Assembly (NCBI GenBank): GCA_015069525.1
Contig: SVIK01000016.1
Span: forward strand, 1 to 18,480
Direction: 5' to 3'
Origin: Clostridiales bacterium
Lineage (GTDB): Bacteria > Bacillota > Clostridia > Christensenellales > Borkfalkiaceae
DNA length: 18,480 nucleotides
Every line of letters begins with the position of its first letter. The stretch's first letter is position 1. Under the pieces are notes generated by a model that was not told where the DNA came from, ran no database searches, and saw only the letters and a list, made by a program, of their open reading frames with translations. Positions 1 to 7,852 of this stretch are shown here, piece by piece. The position numbers and the translations under genes were made by a program.

Positions 1-573
1 CATAATCTCCGCGTCCGGCTCGTACCCGTTAGGGCAAGCCACGGACACTTCCATACCCATTTTGATACCGCCCACGATAAGGGAGTTCGTCATATTGTTG
101 CCGTCGCCGATATAGCAAAGCTTATTTCCCGAAAGCGCGCCTTTCTTTTCTCTAATCGTCATCAAATCAGCAAGCACTTGGCAAGGGTGGCAGTAATCGG
201 TCAGCCCGTTGATAATGGGAATAGAGCCGTACGTAGCCAAATCCTCCACTTCTTTTTGCGCGAAAGTACGAATCATGATACCGTCCAAATAACGGGAAAG
301 CACGCGCGCAGTATCTTCTACGGGTTCGCCTCTGCCAATTTGCAAATCGCGCGCGCTTAAAAAGAGCGCACTACCGCCCAAGTCGTACATGCCTACCTCA
401 AAAGATACGCGGGTACGGGTAGAAGACTTGGAAAAAATCATACCAAGCGTTTTTCCTTTCAAAAGGTGATGCTGTATACCGTTCTTCTTTTCAAATTTCA
501 ATTGGTCTGCAAGATTGAGAATTTCGTTAATCTCCTTCTTCGACAAATCCATCAATTTCAATAAATGCTTCAT
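1..573 (-). CDS. argF: Ornithine carbamoyltransferase, N-terminal 191 residues (partial)
   Basis: Makes citrulline from ornithine and carbamoyl phosphate in the cytoplasm. I translated it from the minus strand: it begins MKHLLKLMDLSKKEINEILN and runs open to base 1, so the C-terminal ornithine-binding part lies outside the window. The carbamoyl phosphate loop SSTRTR is at residues 50-55 and the HPCQ motif at 129-132, both diagnostic of carbamoyltransferases; the linked arg genes favour ArgF over aspartate carbamoyltransferase. The start ATG overlaps the argD stop as ATGA, which implies translational coupling. It is the last visible gene of the arg operon. No frameshift or missing residue was seen in the part present. 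Confidence 0.95.
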   Translation of the reverse strand, partial: MKHLLKLMDLSKKEINEILNLADQLKFEKKNGIQHHLLKGKTLGMIFSKSSTRTRVSFEVGMYDLGGSALFLSARDLQIGRGEPVEDTARVLSRYLDGIMIRTFAQKEVEDLATYGSIPIINGLTDYCHPCQVLADLMTIREKKGALSGNKLCYIGDGNNMTNSLIVGGIKMGMEVSVACPNGYEPDAEIM

Positions 574-1733
574 TTCTCTATAACTTCCTTCAAAATTTCT
601 ATCGCTTGTTGCAACTGCTTAAAGGGAATATTGAGCGCGGGGAGCAAACGTACTTTATGTTTCGCTTTAATTACGAGCACCCCTTTTTCCATGCACTCGT
701 TTACGATTTGCGTAGCGTCTTTTTCCGTTTCCACGCCAATCATAAGCCCCATACCCGAAACGCTTTTCACGCCTCTTGCGTTTTTCAGTTGGCTAAAAAT
801 ATACTCGCTCTTTTGGCGAACTTCTTCCAAGAATTTTTCATCGAGCCTTTCGATAATGCTAAGCGCCCCCGACGCACATACGGGATTCCCCCCAAACGTC
901 GTGCCGTTAAGCCCAGGCGTAAACAAATCTTGCACTCTTTCCCCAAGCATCGTTGCGCCAATGGGCAAGCCACCGCCCAAGCCTTTCGCCGTCGTAATAA
1001 CGTCGGGCGTGATACCGTATTGCATATACGCATACAGCGCCCCCGTCCTGCCGTTGCCCGTTTGCACTTCGTCAATCATGAGAAGCATATTCTCTTTCTC
1101 ACAAAGCTTTGCAACCGCCTTAACGTACTCTTTATTGAGCGCCATAACCCCGCCTTCGCCTTGTACGAGCTCCATAAACACCCCGCAACACTTATGCGTT
1201 TTAACAAGCGTTTCCATTTCCGCAAAGTCATTGGGAGTAGCGTGTACAAAGCCGTCCGTCATGGGGGTAAAATGCTCGTGAAAGACGTCTTGTCCCGTAG
1301 CGGAAAGGGTGGTAATCGTACGCCCGTGAAAGCTGTTTTTCAAGGTGATTATTGTATAATATTCCTTTCCCTTGTTGTCCGCGCCGTACTTTCTTGCCGT
1401 CTTAATTGCGCACTCGTTCGCTTCCGCGCCCGAATTGGAGAAGAACACCTTTTTCATGCCCGTCTTTTCGCACAGCTTTTGTGCGAGCAACGCACACGGC
1501 TCGCTGTAATAAAGGTTCGAGGTGTGCTGAATTTTATCAAGCTGAGCAATCACCGCGTTTTTCCAAACCTCGTCGCCAATCCCAAACGAATTAACGGCGA
1601 TGCCCGTGCCAAGGTCGATATATTCCTTGCCCTTTTCGTCTAATAAAATCGAGCCCTTCCCTCCCGTCAAACACACGTTAAAGCGCGCGTACGTGTTGGC
1701 TATATATTGTTTATCTATTTGTTTAATATCCAT
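570..1733 (-). CDS. argD: Acetylornithine aminotransferase
   Basis: PLP-dependent class III aminotransferase that converts N-acetylglutamate semialdehyde to N-acetylornithine with glutamate as amino donor. The product is 387 residues, normal for ArgD. The PLP lysine is K250 in TTAKGLGGGLPIG; the cofactor-pocket motif SNSGAEANE is at 99-107 and MIDEVQTGNGRTG at 219-231. The start at 1733 has only a weak ribosome site (TTGGGAAATTAGT before ATG). It lies 89 bp downstream of argB, with a hairpin repeat in the gap, and overlaps argF by 4 nt. A related aminotransferase such as succinylornithine transaminase cannot be excluded by sequence alone, but the context makes ArgD by far the best reading. 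Confidence 0.95.
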   Translation of the reverse strand: MDIKQIDKQYIANTYARFNVCLTGGKGSILLDEKGKEYIDLGTGIAVNSFGIGDEVWKNAVIAQLDKIQHTSNLYYSEPCALLAQKLCEKTGMKKVFFSNSGAEANECAIKTARKYGADNKGKEYYTIITLKNSFHGRTITTLSATGQDVFHEHFTPMTDGFVHATPNDFAEMETLVKTHKCCGVFMELVQGEGGVMALNKEYVKAVAKLCEKENMLLMIDEVQTGNGRTGALYAYMQYGITPDVITTAKGLGGGLPIGATMLGERVQDLFTPGLNGTTFGGNPVCASGALSIIERLDEKFLEEVRQKSEYIFSQLKNARGVKSVSGMGLMIGVETEKDATQIVNECMEKGVLVIKAKHKVRLLPALNIPFKQLQQAIEILKEVIEK

Positions 1734-1754
1734 ACTAATTTCCCAATAAACTAC

Positions 1755-1825
1755 CTATCCACGATACCACACAAAAAAGCGATAGCGAAAGATAGAAAAA
1801 TTCGTCAACGGAGGCGCTCCGTTTA
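1755..1825 (-). repeat. Hairpin repeat copy B, starting on the argB stop codon
   Basis: Read on the minus strand, the argB stop TAA leads into a 7-bp stem AACGGAG/CTCCGTT with loop CGC. A spacer and the conserved tail TTTCTATCTTTC then TATCGC follow. The 47-nt core (1779-1825) aligns without gaps to the copy at the argJ stop. Further on, GATAG at 1755-1759 can pair with the CTATC in the tail, giving a possible second hairpin. The stem differs from the argJ copies at paired positions, so the fold rather than the letters is kept. It fills most of the argB-argD gap and has no T-run, so it is not a classical terminator. Confidence 0.7.
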
Positions 1826-2689
1826 TATGTGGCTCCCCGACACGAACATCGTACCAATACCCTCGTCCGTCAACGTTTCAATGAGTATCGAGTGCGGAAT
1901 ACGTCCGTCGATAATGAACACTTTCTTTACGCCACGGCGAATAGCCTCAATACAGCAATTCACTTTGGGAATCATCCCTCCGCTGATTACACCGTCACGG
2001 ATAAGTTTCAATACGTCCGAAACGTACACCTTGGGGATAAGGGTAGTCGGGTCGTCTTTATCACGGAGCAAGCCCACGATATCCGTCATAGAAATCAAGC
2101 TCTCTGCTCTAAGCTCCCCTGCAAGACGCGCCGCCACCGTATCCGCGTTGATATTATACACGTTGCCGTCCTTGTCGCAACCGATTGTGGAAACGACGGG
2201 GATATACCCCTTTTCCAAAACGTCCAAAACGGGTGCCACGTTGACGTCCGTTATCTCGCCGACGAAGCCCAATCTCTCGTCCGCTTTTTTGGCGTGAATC
2301 ATGTGTCCGTCCATACCGCAAAGCCCAATCGCTTTTCCGCCTTTGTTTTGCAAAAGGTTGACGAGGTTTTTGTTCACCTTCCCCGCAAGCACCATTTGCA
2401 CGATATCCACCGTTTCTTTGTCCGTCACACGGAGCCCGTCCACGAATTCCGATTTCTTCCCCACTTTGGTCAGCATTTCGGTAATTTCAGGACCACCGCC
2501 GTGCACGAGCACGACTTTTACACCGATAAGCGATAACAAGACGATATCGCCCATAACCGCTTCTTTTAATTCCTCGTTAATCATTGCGTTTCCGCCGTAT
2601 TTTACCACTACGATTTTATCGGTATATTTTTGGATATAGGGCAAAGCTTGAATAAGAATATCTGCCCTTTCCTCTCTGGTTAATTTCAT
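1823..2689 (-). CDS. argB: Acetylglutamate kinase (arginine-sensitive type)
   Basis: Phosphorylates N-acetylglutamate. The product is 288 residues with VKYGGNAM near residue 29 and VHGGGPEI near 63, the nucleotide and substrate loops of the amino acid kinase fold, plus GMIPKVNCCIEAI in the C-terminal third. An extra N-terminal helix (about residues 1-25) precedes the fold and the C-terminus carries LTDEGIGTMF. Both are marks of the hexameric kinases that arginine inhibits, so feedback control at this step is a reasonable inference, and it fits a cyclic (ArgJ) pathway. The ribosome site is AAGGAG, 6 nt before ATG. The stop TAA is also the first base triplet of a hairpin repeat. It follows argJ after a 212-bp gap carrying two more copies of that repeat. 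Confidence 0.96.
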   Translation of the reverse strand: MKLTREERADILIQALPYIQKYTDKIVVVKYGGNAMINEELKEAVMGDIVLLSLIGVKVVLVHGGGPEITEMLTKVGKKSEFVDGLRVTDKETVDIVQMVLAGKVNKNLVNLLQNKGGKAIGLCGMDGHMIHAKKADERLGFVGEITDVNVAPVLDVLEKGYIPVVSTIGCDKDGNVYNINADTVAARLAGELRAESLISMTDIVGLLRDKDDPTTLIPKVYVSDVLKLIRDGVISGGMIPKVNCCIEAIRRGVKKVFIIDGRIPHSILIETLTDEGIGTMFVSGSHI

Positions 2690-2735
2690 ATTTATCTCCT
2701 TATAAAAGGTATAGTTATTTCATTTTTTCCACCAA

Positions 2736-2810
2736 TTCTATCGACGACAACGCTACGTATAAGCGATACCGAAAGATAGAAAGACTTGGGAGCGGAGCCA
2801 CTCCACTAAG
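2736..2810 (-). repeat. Hairpin repeat copy J2 in the argJ-argB gap
   Basis: The core at 2763-2810 matches copy J1 at 45 of 48 positions. On the minus strand the stem is AGTGGAG/CTCCGCT with loop TGG; one pair is a T-G wobble. After CCCAAG comes the same TTTCTATCTTTC tail and GGTATCGC. GATAGAA at 2736-2742 (minus strand reading) pairs with the TTCTATC of the tail across a loop of about 32 nt. This copy is not at a gene end. Confidence 0.75.
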
Positions 2811-2846
2811 AGAGCTTGGTGTTCGTATCTCCTTGACAACGTAAAT

Positions 2847-2905
2847 CTATCTTCCGCGCGATACTGAAAGATAGAAAGACTTGGGAGCGGAGCCACTCCG
2901 CTTAG
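2847..2905 (-). repeat. Hairpin repeat copy J1, starting on the argJ stop codon
   Basis: The argJ stop TAA (2902-2904) begins the element. On the minus strand it reads TAAGCGGAGTGGCTCCGCT, a perfect 7-bp stem with loop TGG, then CCCAAGTC and TTTCTATCTTTC. The AAGATAG at 2847-2853 (minus reading) pairs with CTATCTT of the tail to give a second stem. The core is nearly identical to J2, 95 bp away. Confidence 0.75.
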
Positions 2906-4119
2906 GTGCGGTAGTCACCGTTGATTTTCACGTAATCGTACGTCAAATCGCAACCCCAAGCAACGGCTTTTGCCTCGCCGTCGTTCAAGGACACGAGAAT
3001 TTCAATTTCCGCTTCCAGCAAAATTTCCTTGGCAACCTCTTCCGAGAACGGCACGCCTGCGCCGTCCTTGCAAACGAGAATTTCCCCCTTTGCCGAACGG
3101 AACGAAACGTCCACTTTGTTCACGTCCACGTCCATACCGCTGTACCCGATTGCGCAAAGCACGCGTCCCCAGTTCGCATCCGAGCCGAACATTGCCGCTT
3201 TCACAAGCGAGGAACAAATCACCGATTTCGCCACGACCTTTGCCGTCGTTTCGTCTTTTGCTCCGTCCACTTTACATTCCAAAAGCTTCGTTGCCCCCTC
3301 GCCGTCGCCAGCGATTTTACGGCAAAGATATTGCGTGACGGACGCAAGCGCCTTCGTAAACGCCACGTAGTCCTCGTTCTCGCAAACGATTTCCGCATTA
3401 CCCGCCAAACCGTTCGCCATTACCGACACCATGTCGTTCGTCGACGTGTCGCCGTCCACGCTTACCATATTAAACGAGTGTTTCACGTCCTCGCTAAGCG
3501 CCTTTTGAAGCATTGCAGGGGCGATATTGCAATCGGTCGTCACGAAAACGAGCATCGTTGCCATATTCGGGTGAATCATACCGCTACCCTTTGCGATACC
3601 GCCGATACGGCAAACCTTTCCGCCCACCGTAAATTCGAAAGCGATTTCTTTCACTTTCGTATCCGTCGTCATAATCCCTTCGCAAGCGAGCGTGCTGTTT
3701 TCACTACCCAGACCTTTTACGAGCGCGGGTATTCCGTTTGCAATGGGCGTAATATCAAGCGGTTGCCCGATAACCCCTGTCGAAGCGATAATGACGTCGC
3801 TTGCGGAAATACCCATTTCTTTTGCCAAAAGCTCGCACGTCTTTTCTGCGATTTCCACGCCGTTGGCGTTGCAGGTATTGGCGTTTCCGCTGTTGCAAAT
3901 CATCGCTTTTGCCTTGCCGTTTTCAATATTCTTTTTCGTGACGGCAATGGGCGCGCCTTTCACGAGATTGGTGGTATACACCGCCGCCGCACTCGCTTCC
4001 ACTTCGCTGTAAATGAGCGCCAAATCGCGCTTCGTTCTATTTTTACGGATACCACAATGTACCCCGTTTGCCGTAAATCCTTTTGCGGAACATACCCCGC
4101 CTTGTATTTCTTTCAACAT
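2902..4119 (-). CDS. argJ: Glutamate N-acetyltransferase / ornithine acetyltransferase
   Basis: Moves the acetyl group from N-acetylornithine to glutamate. Bifunctional members also make N-acetylglutamate from acetyl-CoA. The product is 405 residues, the usual precursor length. The autocleavage region reads KGSGMIHPNMATML, with Thr188 as the predicted nucleophile and new N-terminus of the beta chain. The oxyanion-type motif STGVIGQPL is at 113-121. No argA is seen in the window, which favours the bifunctional form, but that is inference. The ribosome site AAAGGA lies 8 nt before ATG. It sits 14 nt after argC in the operon, and its stop codon begins hairpin repeat J1. Confidence 0.96.
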   Translation of the reverse strand: MLKEIQGGVCSAKGFTANGVHCGIRKNRTKRDLALIYSEVEASAAAVYTTNLVKGAPIAVTKKNIENGKAKAMICNSGNANTCNANGVEIAEKTCELLAKEMGISASDVIIASTGVIGQPLDITPIANGIPALVKGLGSENSTLACEGIMTTDTKVKEIAFEFTVGGKVCRIGGIAKGSGMIHPNMATMLVFVTTDCNIAPAMLQKALSEDVKHSFNMVSVDGDTSTNDMVSVMANGLAGNAEIVCENEDYVAFTKALASVTQYLCRKIAGDGEGATKLLECKVDGAKDETTAKVVAKSVICSSLVKAAMFGSDANWGRVLCAIGYSGMDVDVNKVDVSFRSAKGEILVCKDGAGVPFSEEVAKEILLEAEIEILVSLNDGEAKAVAWGCDLTYDYVKINGDYRT

Positions 4120-4133
4120 CTCTTTTTTCCTTT

Positions 4134-5063
4134 TTATAATACCAAACCTTTATCTCTTTCCGCACCGATAGCGATATTCATACACTCGATTGCAGCTCCG
4201 CTTGCGCCTTTGCCCAAATTATCGTAGGAGGCAAGAAGCAATATTCTCTCCTCGTTGCCTGCCACGGCAATTTTCATGCCGTCCTTTTTTGCTTCGGCAA
4301 GCCCTGACAAAAGTCCGCCCTCGTCCACGTTTTCCACGTACTTCACAAACTCGCCCGTATATTTTTCTTTATAGAGCGCCTTAATCTCTTCCAGCCCACC
4401 CTTTTTCAATTGACTTGCAAAAATAGGCACGGTCACCGTCATACCGCTGTAAAAATCGGACACAATCGGGCAGAAAATCGGGGCGTTTTCCAATCCGCAC
4501 ACCGCTTTCATTTCCTTCAAATGCTTATGCTGTTGTCCCAAAGCGTATTGACGGGGCGCATCAAGCAAAGGATTTCTATTCTCGTCCTCGTATTCGGCAA
4601 TCATCTTCTTTCCCCCGCCCGAATAGCCCGTAATCGAGTGGCAGGTCAAAAGTGCGTCCTTATCCAAAAATCCGTTTTCAATCAGCGGATATACGAGCGC
4701 GATAAAACCGCTTGCATGACACCCGGGCACGGCTATCCGTTTAGAGCTTGTAATCTTCTCCTCGTGCTTTTTCGAAAGCTCGGGAAAACCGTACGCCCAA
4801 TCAGGGAGCGTTCTATGCGCCGTGGAAGCGTCGATAATCGTCACGTTTTCGTTCTCCACGAAGGACACCGCCTCTCTCGACGCGTCGTCGGGCAAACACA
4901 AAAACACCACGTCGGCGGAATTGATTGCCCTCTTTCTCGCCTCGGCGTCCTTTCTCACTTCGTCGGGGAGGGTGATAAGTTCGACGTCGTCCCTGCTCGT
5001 AATCCGTTCGAAAATACGAAGCCCCGTCGTCCCTGCACTCCCGTCAATAAATACTTTTTTCAT
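4134..5063 (-). CDS. argC: N-acetyl-gamma-glutamyl-phosphate reductase, type 2 (short form)
   Basis: NADPH-dependent reduction of N-acetylglutamyl phosphate to the semialdehyde. The product is 309 residues; the common ArgC is about 345. The Rossmann start is FIDGSAGTTGLRI at residues 5-17, and the catalytic cysteine is Cys115 in VPGCHASG. The length and the opening match the separate short ArgC subfamily (type 2) rather than the type usual beside argJ in Bacillota. The ribosome site GAAGGAG is well placed before the ATG. It is 10 nt downstream of argH and 14 nt upstream of argJ, so it is certainly cotranscribed. Confidence 0.93.
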   Translation of the reverse strand: MKKVFIDGSAGTTGLRIFERITSRDDVELITLPDEVRKDAEARKRAINSADVVFLCLPDDASREAVSFVENENVTIIDASTAHRTLPDWAYGFPELSKKHEEKITSSKRIAVPGCHASGFIALVYPLIENGFLDKDALLTCHSITGYSGGGKKMIAEYEDENRNPLLDAPRQYALGQQHKHLKEMKAVCGLENAPIFCPIVSDFYSGMTVTVPIFASQLKKGGLEEIKALYKEKYTGEFVKYVENVDEGGLLSGLAEAKKDGMKIAVAGNEERILLLASYDNLGKGASGAAIECMNIAIGAERDKGLVL

Positions 5064-5073
5064 TTCTACTCCT

Positions 5074-6450
5074 TCAAAGTTGCGTCTTTACCCAAGCGAT
5101 TTGCGCACGCACGGACGTAGGCGAAGCTCCGCCCAAGCTATTGCGTTTTTCCACGCACGTTTCCAAGGAAATTTCCTTGTATAAATCTTCTTCAAACAAT
5201 TCGCTGTGTTTTTTGTAATCAAGCAAGGGCAAATCGTCAAGTACGGTATTTTTTGCAATACACTCGGCAACCAATTGCCCTACGATTTTATACGCCGTTC
5301 TAAACGGCATACCCTTTTTCGCCAAATAATCGGCAAGGTCCGTCGCATTGATAAAGCCCTTTTGCGCCGAACGGTAGGTATTTTCTTTTAACACCTTCAT
5401 CGTCGCAATCATCGGCGTAAACACTTCCAAGCACACCTTCACGGTATCAAGCGCGTCAAACACCGTTTCCTTATCCTCTTGCATATCCTTGTTGTAGGCA
5501 AGGGGCAAGCCTTTAAGAACGGTCAACATCGCCATCAAATCGCCGTACACTCTGCCCGTCTTCCCTCTTACGAGTTCCGCCATGTCGGGGTTCTTCTTTT
5601 GAGGCATTATCGACGAGCCCGTAGTATACGAATCGTCCAGCTCGATAAACTTAAATTCCCAGCTCGACCACAAAATCACTTCTTCGGAGAAACGGGACAA
5701 ATGCGTCATAATCAGCGCGAACGCCGATAAGAACTCCACGCAAAAATCCCTATCCGAAACGCCGTCGATGCTGTTAAGCATTACGCCGTCAAAACCAAGC
5801 TTTTCCGCCGTGAACGCCCTGTCGGTAGGATACGTCGTCCCCGCGAGCGCACAAGAGCCAAGCGGAGAATAGTTCATATTTTTCACCGCGTTTTCCAAAC
5901 GTTGAATATCGCGAAGAAACATCATCGCGTACGCCATGAGTTGATGCCCGAACGAAATGGGTTGCGCGCGTTGCAAATGCGTGTACGCAGGCGCGATAAT
6001 ATCCGCCGTTTCCTCCGCCTTGTCTATCACCGCTTTGATAAGCGCTTTCACAAGCTCTATCACGCTTTCCGCCTCGTCGCGAAGGTACAAACGGATATCC
6101 ACGGCAACTTGGTCGTTTCTGCTTCTTGCCGTATGCAAACGTTTGCCCGCGTCCCCGATGCGTTTGGTGAGTTCCGCCTCGATAAACATATGGATATCTT
6201 CCGCGTCCGTATTAAACGAGAGTTTCCCCTCGTTGATATCTTGCAAAATCCCTTCCAAGCCGTCGATAATTTTATCCACTTCTTCCTGCGGTAAAATACC
6301 TTGCTTAGCAAGCATCGTAGCGTGCGCCATCGACCCCTTTATATCCTGCGCATACATTCTGCAATCGACGCGCAAAGAGGAATTGAAATCGTCCGCCTTT
6401 TTATCGAGCGCTTTTTGAAAGCGTCCCGCCCACATTTTTTCCATACTCAT
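5074..6450 (-). CDS. argH: Argininosuccinate lyase
   Basis: Splits argininosuccinate into arginine and fumarate, the last step of the pathway. The product is 458 residues, typical of the family. The fumarase/aspartase superfamily signature GSSIMPQKKNPD is at residues 278-289; HTARSRNDQ is at 106-114 and THLQRAQP at 157-164, all active-site segments. Three nearby ATGs (6450, 6444, 6435) could start it. Relatives usually begin close to the WAGRF segment, so 6444 is also likely. None has an adjacent ribosome site: the nearest GGAG is beyond a 12-bp hairpin. It lies 70 bp after argG. Confidence 0.95.
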   Translation of the reverse strand: MSMEKMWAGRFQKALDKKADDFNSSLRVDCRMYAQDIKGSMAHATMLAKQGILPQEEVDKIIDGLEGILQDINEGKLSFNTDAEDIHMFIEAELTKRIGDAGKRLHTARSRNDQVAVDIRLYLRDEAESVIELVKALIKAVIDKAEETADIIAPAYTHLQRAQPISFGHQLMAYAMMFLRDIQRLENAVKNMNYSPLGSCALAGTTYPTDRAFTAEKLGFDGVMLNSIDGVSDRDFCVEFLSAFALIMTHLSRFSEEVILWSSWEFKFIELDDSYTTGSSIMPQKKNPDMAELVRGKTGRVYGDLMAMLTVLKGLPLAYNKDMQEDKETVFDALDTVKVCLEVFTPMIATMKVLKENTYRSAQKGFINATDLADYLAKKGMPFRTAYKIVGQLVAECIAKNTVLDDLPLLDYKKHSELFEEDLYKEISLETCVEKRNSLGGASPTSVRAQIAWVKTQL

Positions 6451-6459
6451 TTAACACAG

Positions 6460-6496
6460 TTTGCCCACCGCGCGTGCGGTAGGCAAATTTTCTCCG
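6460..6496 (-). promoter_or_regulatory. Strong hairpin between a candidate ribosome site and the argH start
   Basis: On the minus strand CGGAGAAAA (6496-6488) is followed by a 12-bp stem, TTTGCCTACCGC/GCGGTGGGCAAA with loop ACGC (6487-6460). The argH ATG comes 9 nt later. One pair is a T-G wobble; the rest are perfect. There is no T-run on this strand, so it is not an argG terminator. Folding would bring the GGAG within about 13-14 nt of the start codon. It may instead be an mRNA stability or expression-tuning element. Confidence 0.6.
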
Positions 6497-6520
6497 TTTT
6501 TTCTATGCGTAATCGGTAAA

Positions 6521-7747
6521 TTACTTCTTATTCTTTTGGTTGACTTCCGCTTGCACCTTGATAGGCAAACCGAAGAGGTTGATAAAGCCGGTTGCGTCCG
6601 CTTGGTTATATACGTGGTCTTCGCCAAACGTTGCGATTTCTTCCGAATACAAGGAATAATCACTCCAAGCGCCAGCCTTGATAATGTTGCCCTTGTACAA
6701 CTTCAAGCGCACTTTACCCGTGACGTTTTCTTGCGTCTTATCTACGAACGCGCTGAGCGCTTCACGAAGCGGGGTAAACCATTGTCCGTTGTAAACGAGC
6801 TCCGCAAAGCATACGGAAAGCTCTTGCTTTTTGTGCATCGTGTACTTATCGAGGCAGAGCGTTTCCAAATAGCTGTGCGCCGCATACAAGATATCGCCAC
6901 CAGGGGTTTCGTATACGCCACGACACTTCATACCCACCAAACGGTTTTCTACGATATCCAAAAGCCCGATACCGTTTGCTCCACCCACTTTGTTGAGGGC
7001 AAGGATAATTTCTTTTGCACTCATCTTCTTTCCGTCGAGCGCAACGGGTCTGCCCTTTTCGAAATCGAGCGTGATATAGGTAGGCTTATCGGGCGCTTGC
7101 AAAGGCGACACGCCCATTTCCAAGAACCCTTCTTTTTCATACAACGGCTCGTTCCCTGCGTCTTCCAAATCCAAGCCCTCGTGGCTCAAATGCCAAAGGT
7201 TTTTATCCTTGGAATAGTTCGTTTCACGGTTAATCTTCAAAGGAACGTTGTGTGCTTCCGCATAATCGATTTCCTCTTCACGCGATTTAATCGACCACTC
7301 TCTCCAAGGAGCGATAATCGTCATATCGGGAGCAAACGCTTTAATCGTGAGCTCGAAACGTACTTGGTCGTTCCCCTTACCCGTACAGCCGTGGCAAATA
7401 GCGTCCGCGCCTTCTTTTTTCGCAATTTCAACAATTCTCTTTGCGATTACGGGACGAGCAAACGACGTACCGAGTAAATATTCTTCGTATTTTGCACCCG
7501 CCATCATCGTAGGAATAACGTAATCGTCTACGAATTCGTCCGTCAAATCTTCTACGTACAATTTCGACGCACCCGTTTTAAGCGCCTTTTCTTCCAAGCC
7601 GTCCAATTCGTCCGCTTGTCCCACGTTTCCGCTTACCGCAATAACTTCGCAGTTGTTGTAGTTTTCTTTAAGCCAAGGAATAATAATCGAGGTGTCCAAA
7701 CCGCCCGAATAGGCAAGTACTACTTTTTTGATGTCTTTTTTATCCAT
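6521..7747 (-). CDS. argG: Argininosuccinate synthase
   Basis: ATP-dependent joining of citrulline and aspartate. The product is 408 residues from the ATG at 7747, which I chose because AAGGAG lies 9 nt upstream and the N-terminus MDKKDIKKVVLAYSGGLDTS fits the family. An upstream in-frame ATG at 7798 would add 17 residues of no family likeness. The PP-loop ATPase motif AYSGGLDTS is at residues 12-20; YLLGTSFARP and GCTGKGNDQVRFE are further substrate-binding segments. It is the first gene of the arg operon, about 70 nt after the predicted transcription start. Confidence 0.97.
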   Translation of the reverse strand: MDKKDIKKVVLAYSGGLDTSIIIPWLKENYNNCEVIAVSGNVGQADELDGLEEKALKTGASKLYVEDLTDEFVDDYVIPTMMAGAKYEEYLLGTSFARPVIAKRIVEIAKKEGADAICHGCTGKGNDQVRFELTIKAFAPDMTIIAPWREWSIKSREEEIDYAEAHNVPLKINRETNYSKDKNLWHLSHEGLDLEDAGNEPLYEKEGFLEMGVSPLQAPDKPTYITLDFEKGRPVALDGKKMSAKEIILALNKVGGANGIGLLDIVENRLVGMKCRGVYETPGGDILYAAHSYLETLCLDKYTMHKKQELSVCFAELVYNGQWFTPLREALSAFVDKTQENVTGKVRLKLYKGNIIKAGAWSDYSLYSEEIATFGEDHVYNQADATGFINLFGLPIKVQAEVNQKNKK

Positions 7748-7788
7748 TTTCTTTTTCTCCTTGAAAAGTTCGTTTTCTCTATTTTTTC

Positions 7789-7852
7789 GCAACCGCAATC
7801 CGCCGTTGCATATTTATACGTTTATTTTACCCTTTATGCACCTACTTGTCAA
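7789..7852 (-). promoter_or_regulatory. Promoter and leader of the arg operon
   Basis: Minus strand -35 TTGACA (7852-7847), 17-bp spacer, -10 TAAAAT (7829-7824). The predicted start is the A at 7817, giving a leader of about 70 nt. GCAAC/GTTGC (7809-7789, minus) can form a small 5' hairpin near +9 to +29, followed by A-rich sequence and the argG ribosome site. A TGCATAAA motif lies inside the spacer and TGCATA-type sites flank it, so repressor binding here would block polymerase. Confidence 0.85.

Noticed and set aside
2834..2870. TTGACA on the plus strand in the argJ-argB gap, as a possible promoter.
   Set aside because: No -10 box lies at 16-18 bp, and no plus-strand gene follows.
2881..4227. 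A 448-codon open frame on the plus strand opposite argJ.
   Set aside because: The minus-strand frame is an unmistakable ArgJ. The plus-strand product is rich in His, Arg and Phe with no family likeness, as expected for an antisense shadow.
7748..7798. An upstream in-frame ATG extending argG by 17 residues.
   Set aside because: The extension runs over the ribosome site and leader and has no likeness to ArgG N-termini; AAGGAG lies correctly for the ATG at 7747.
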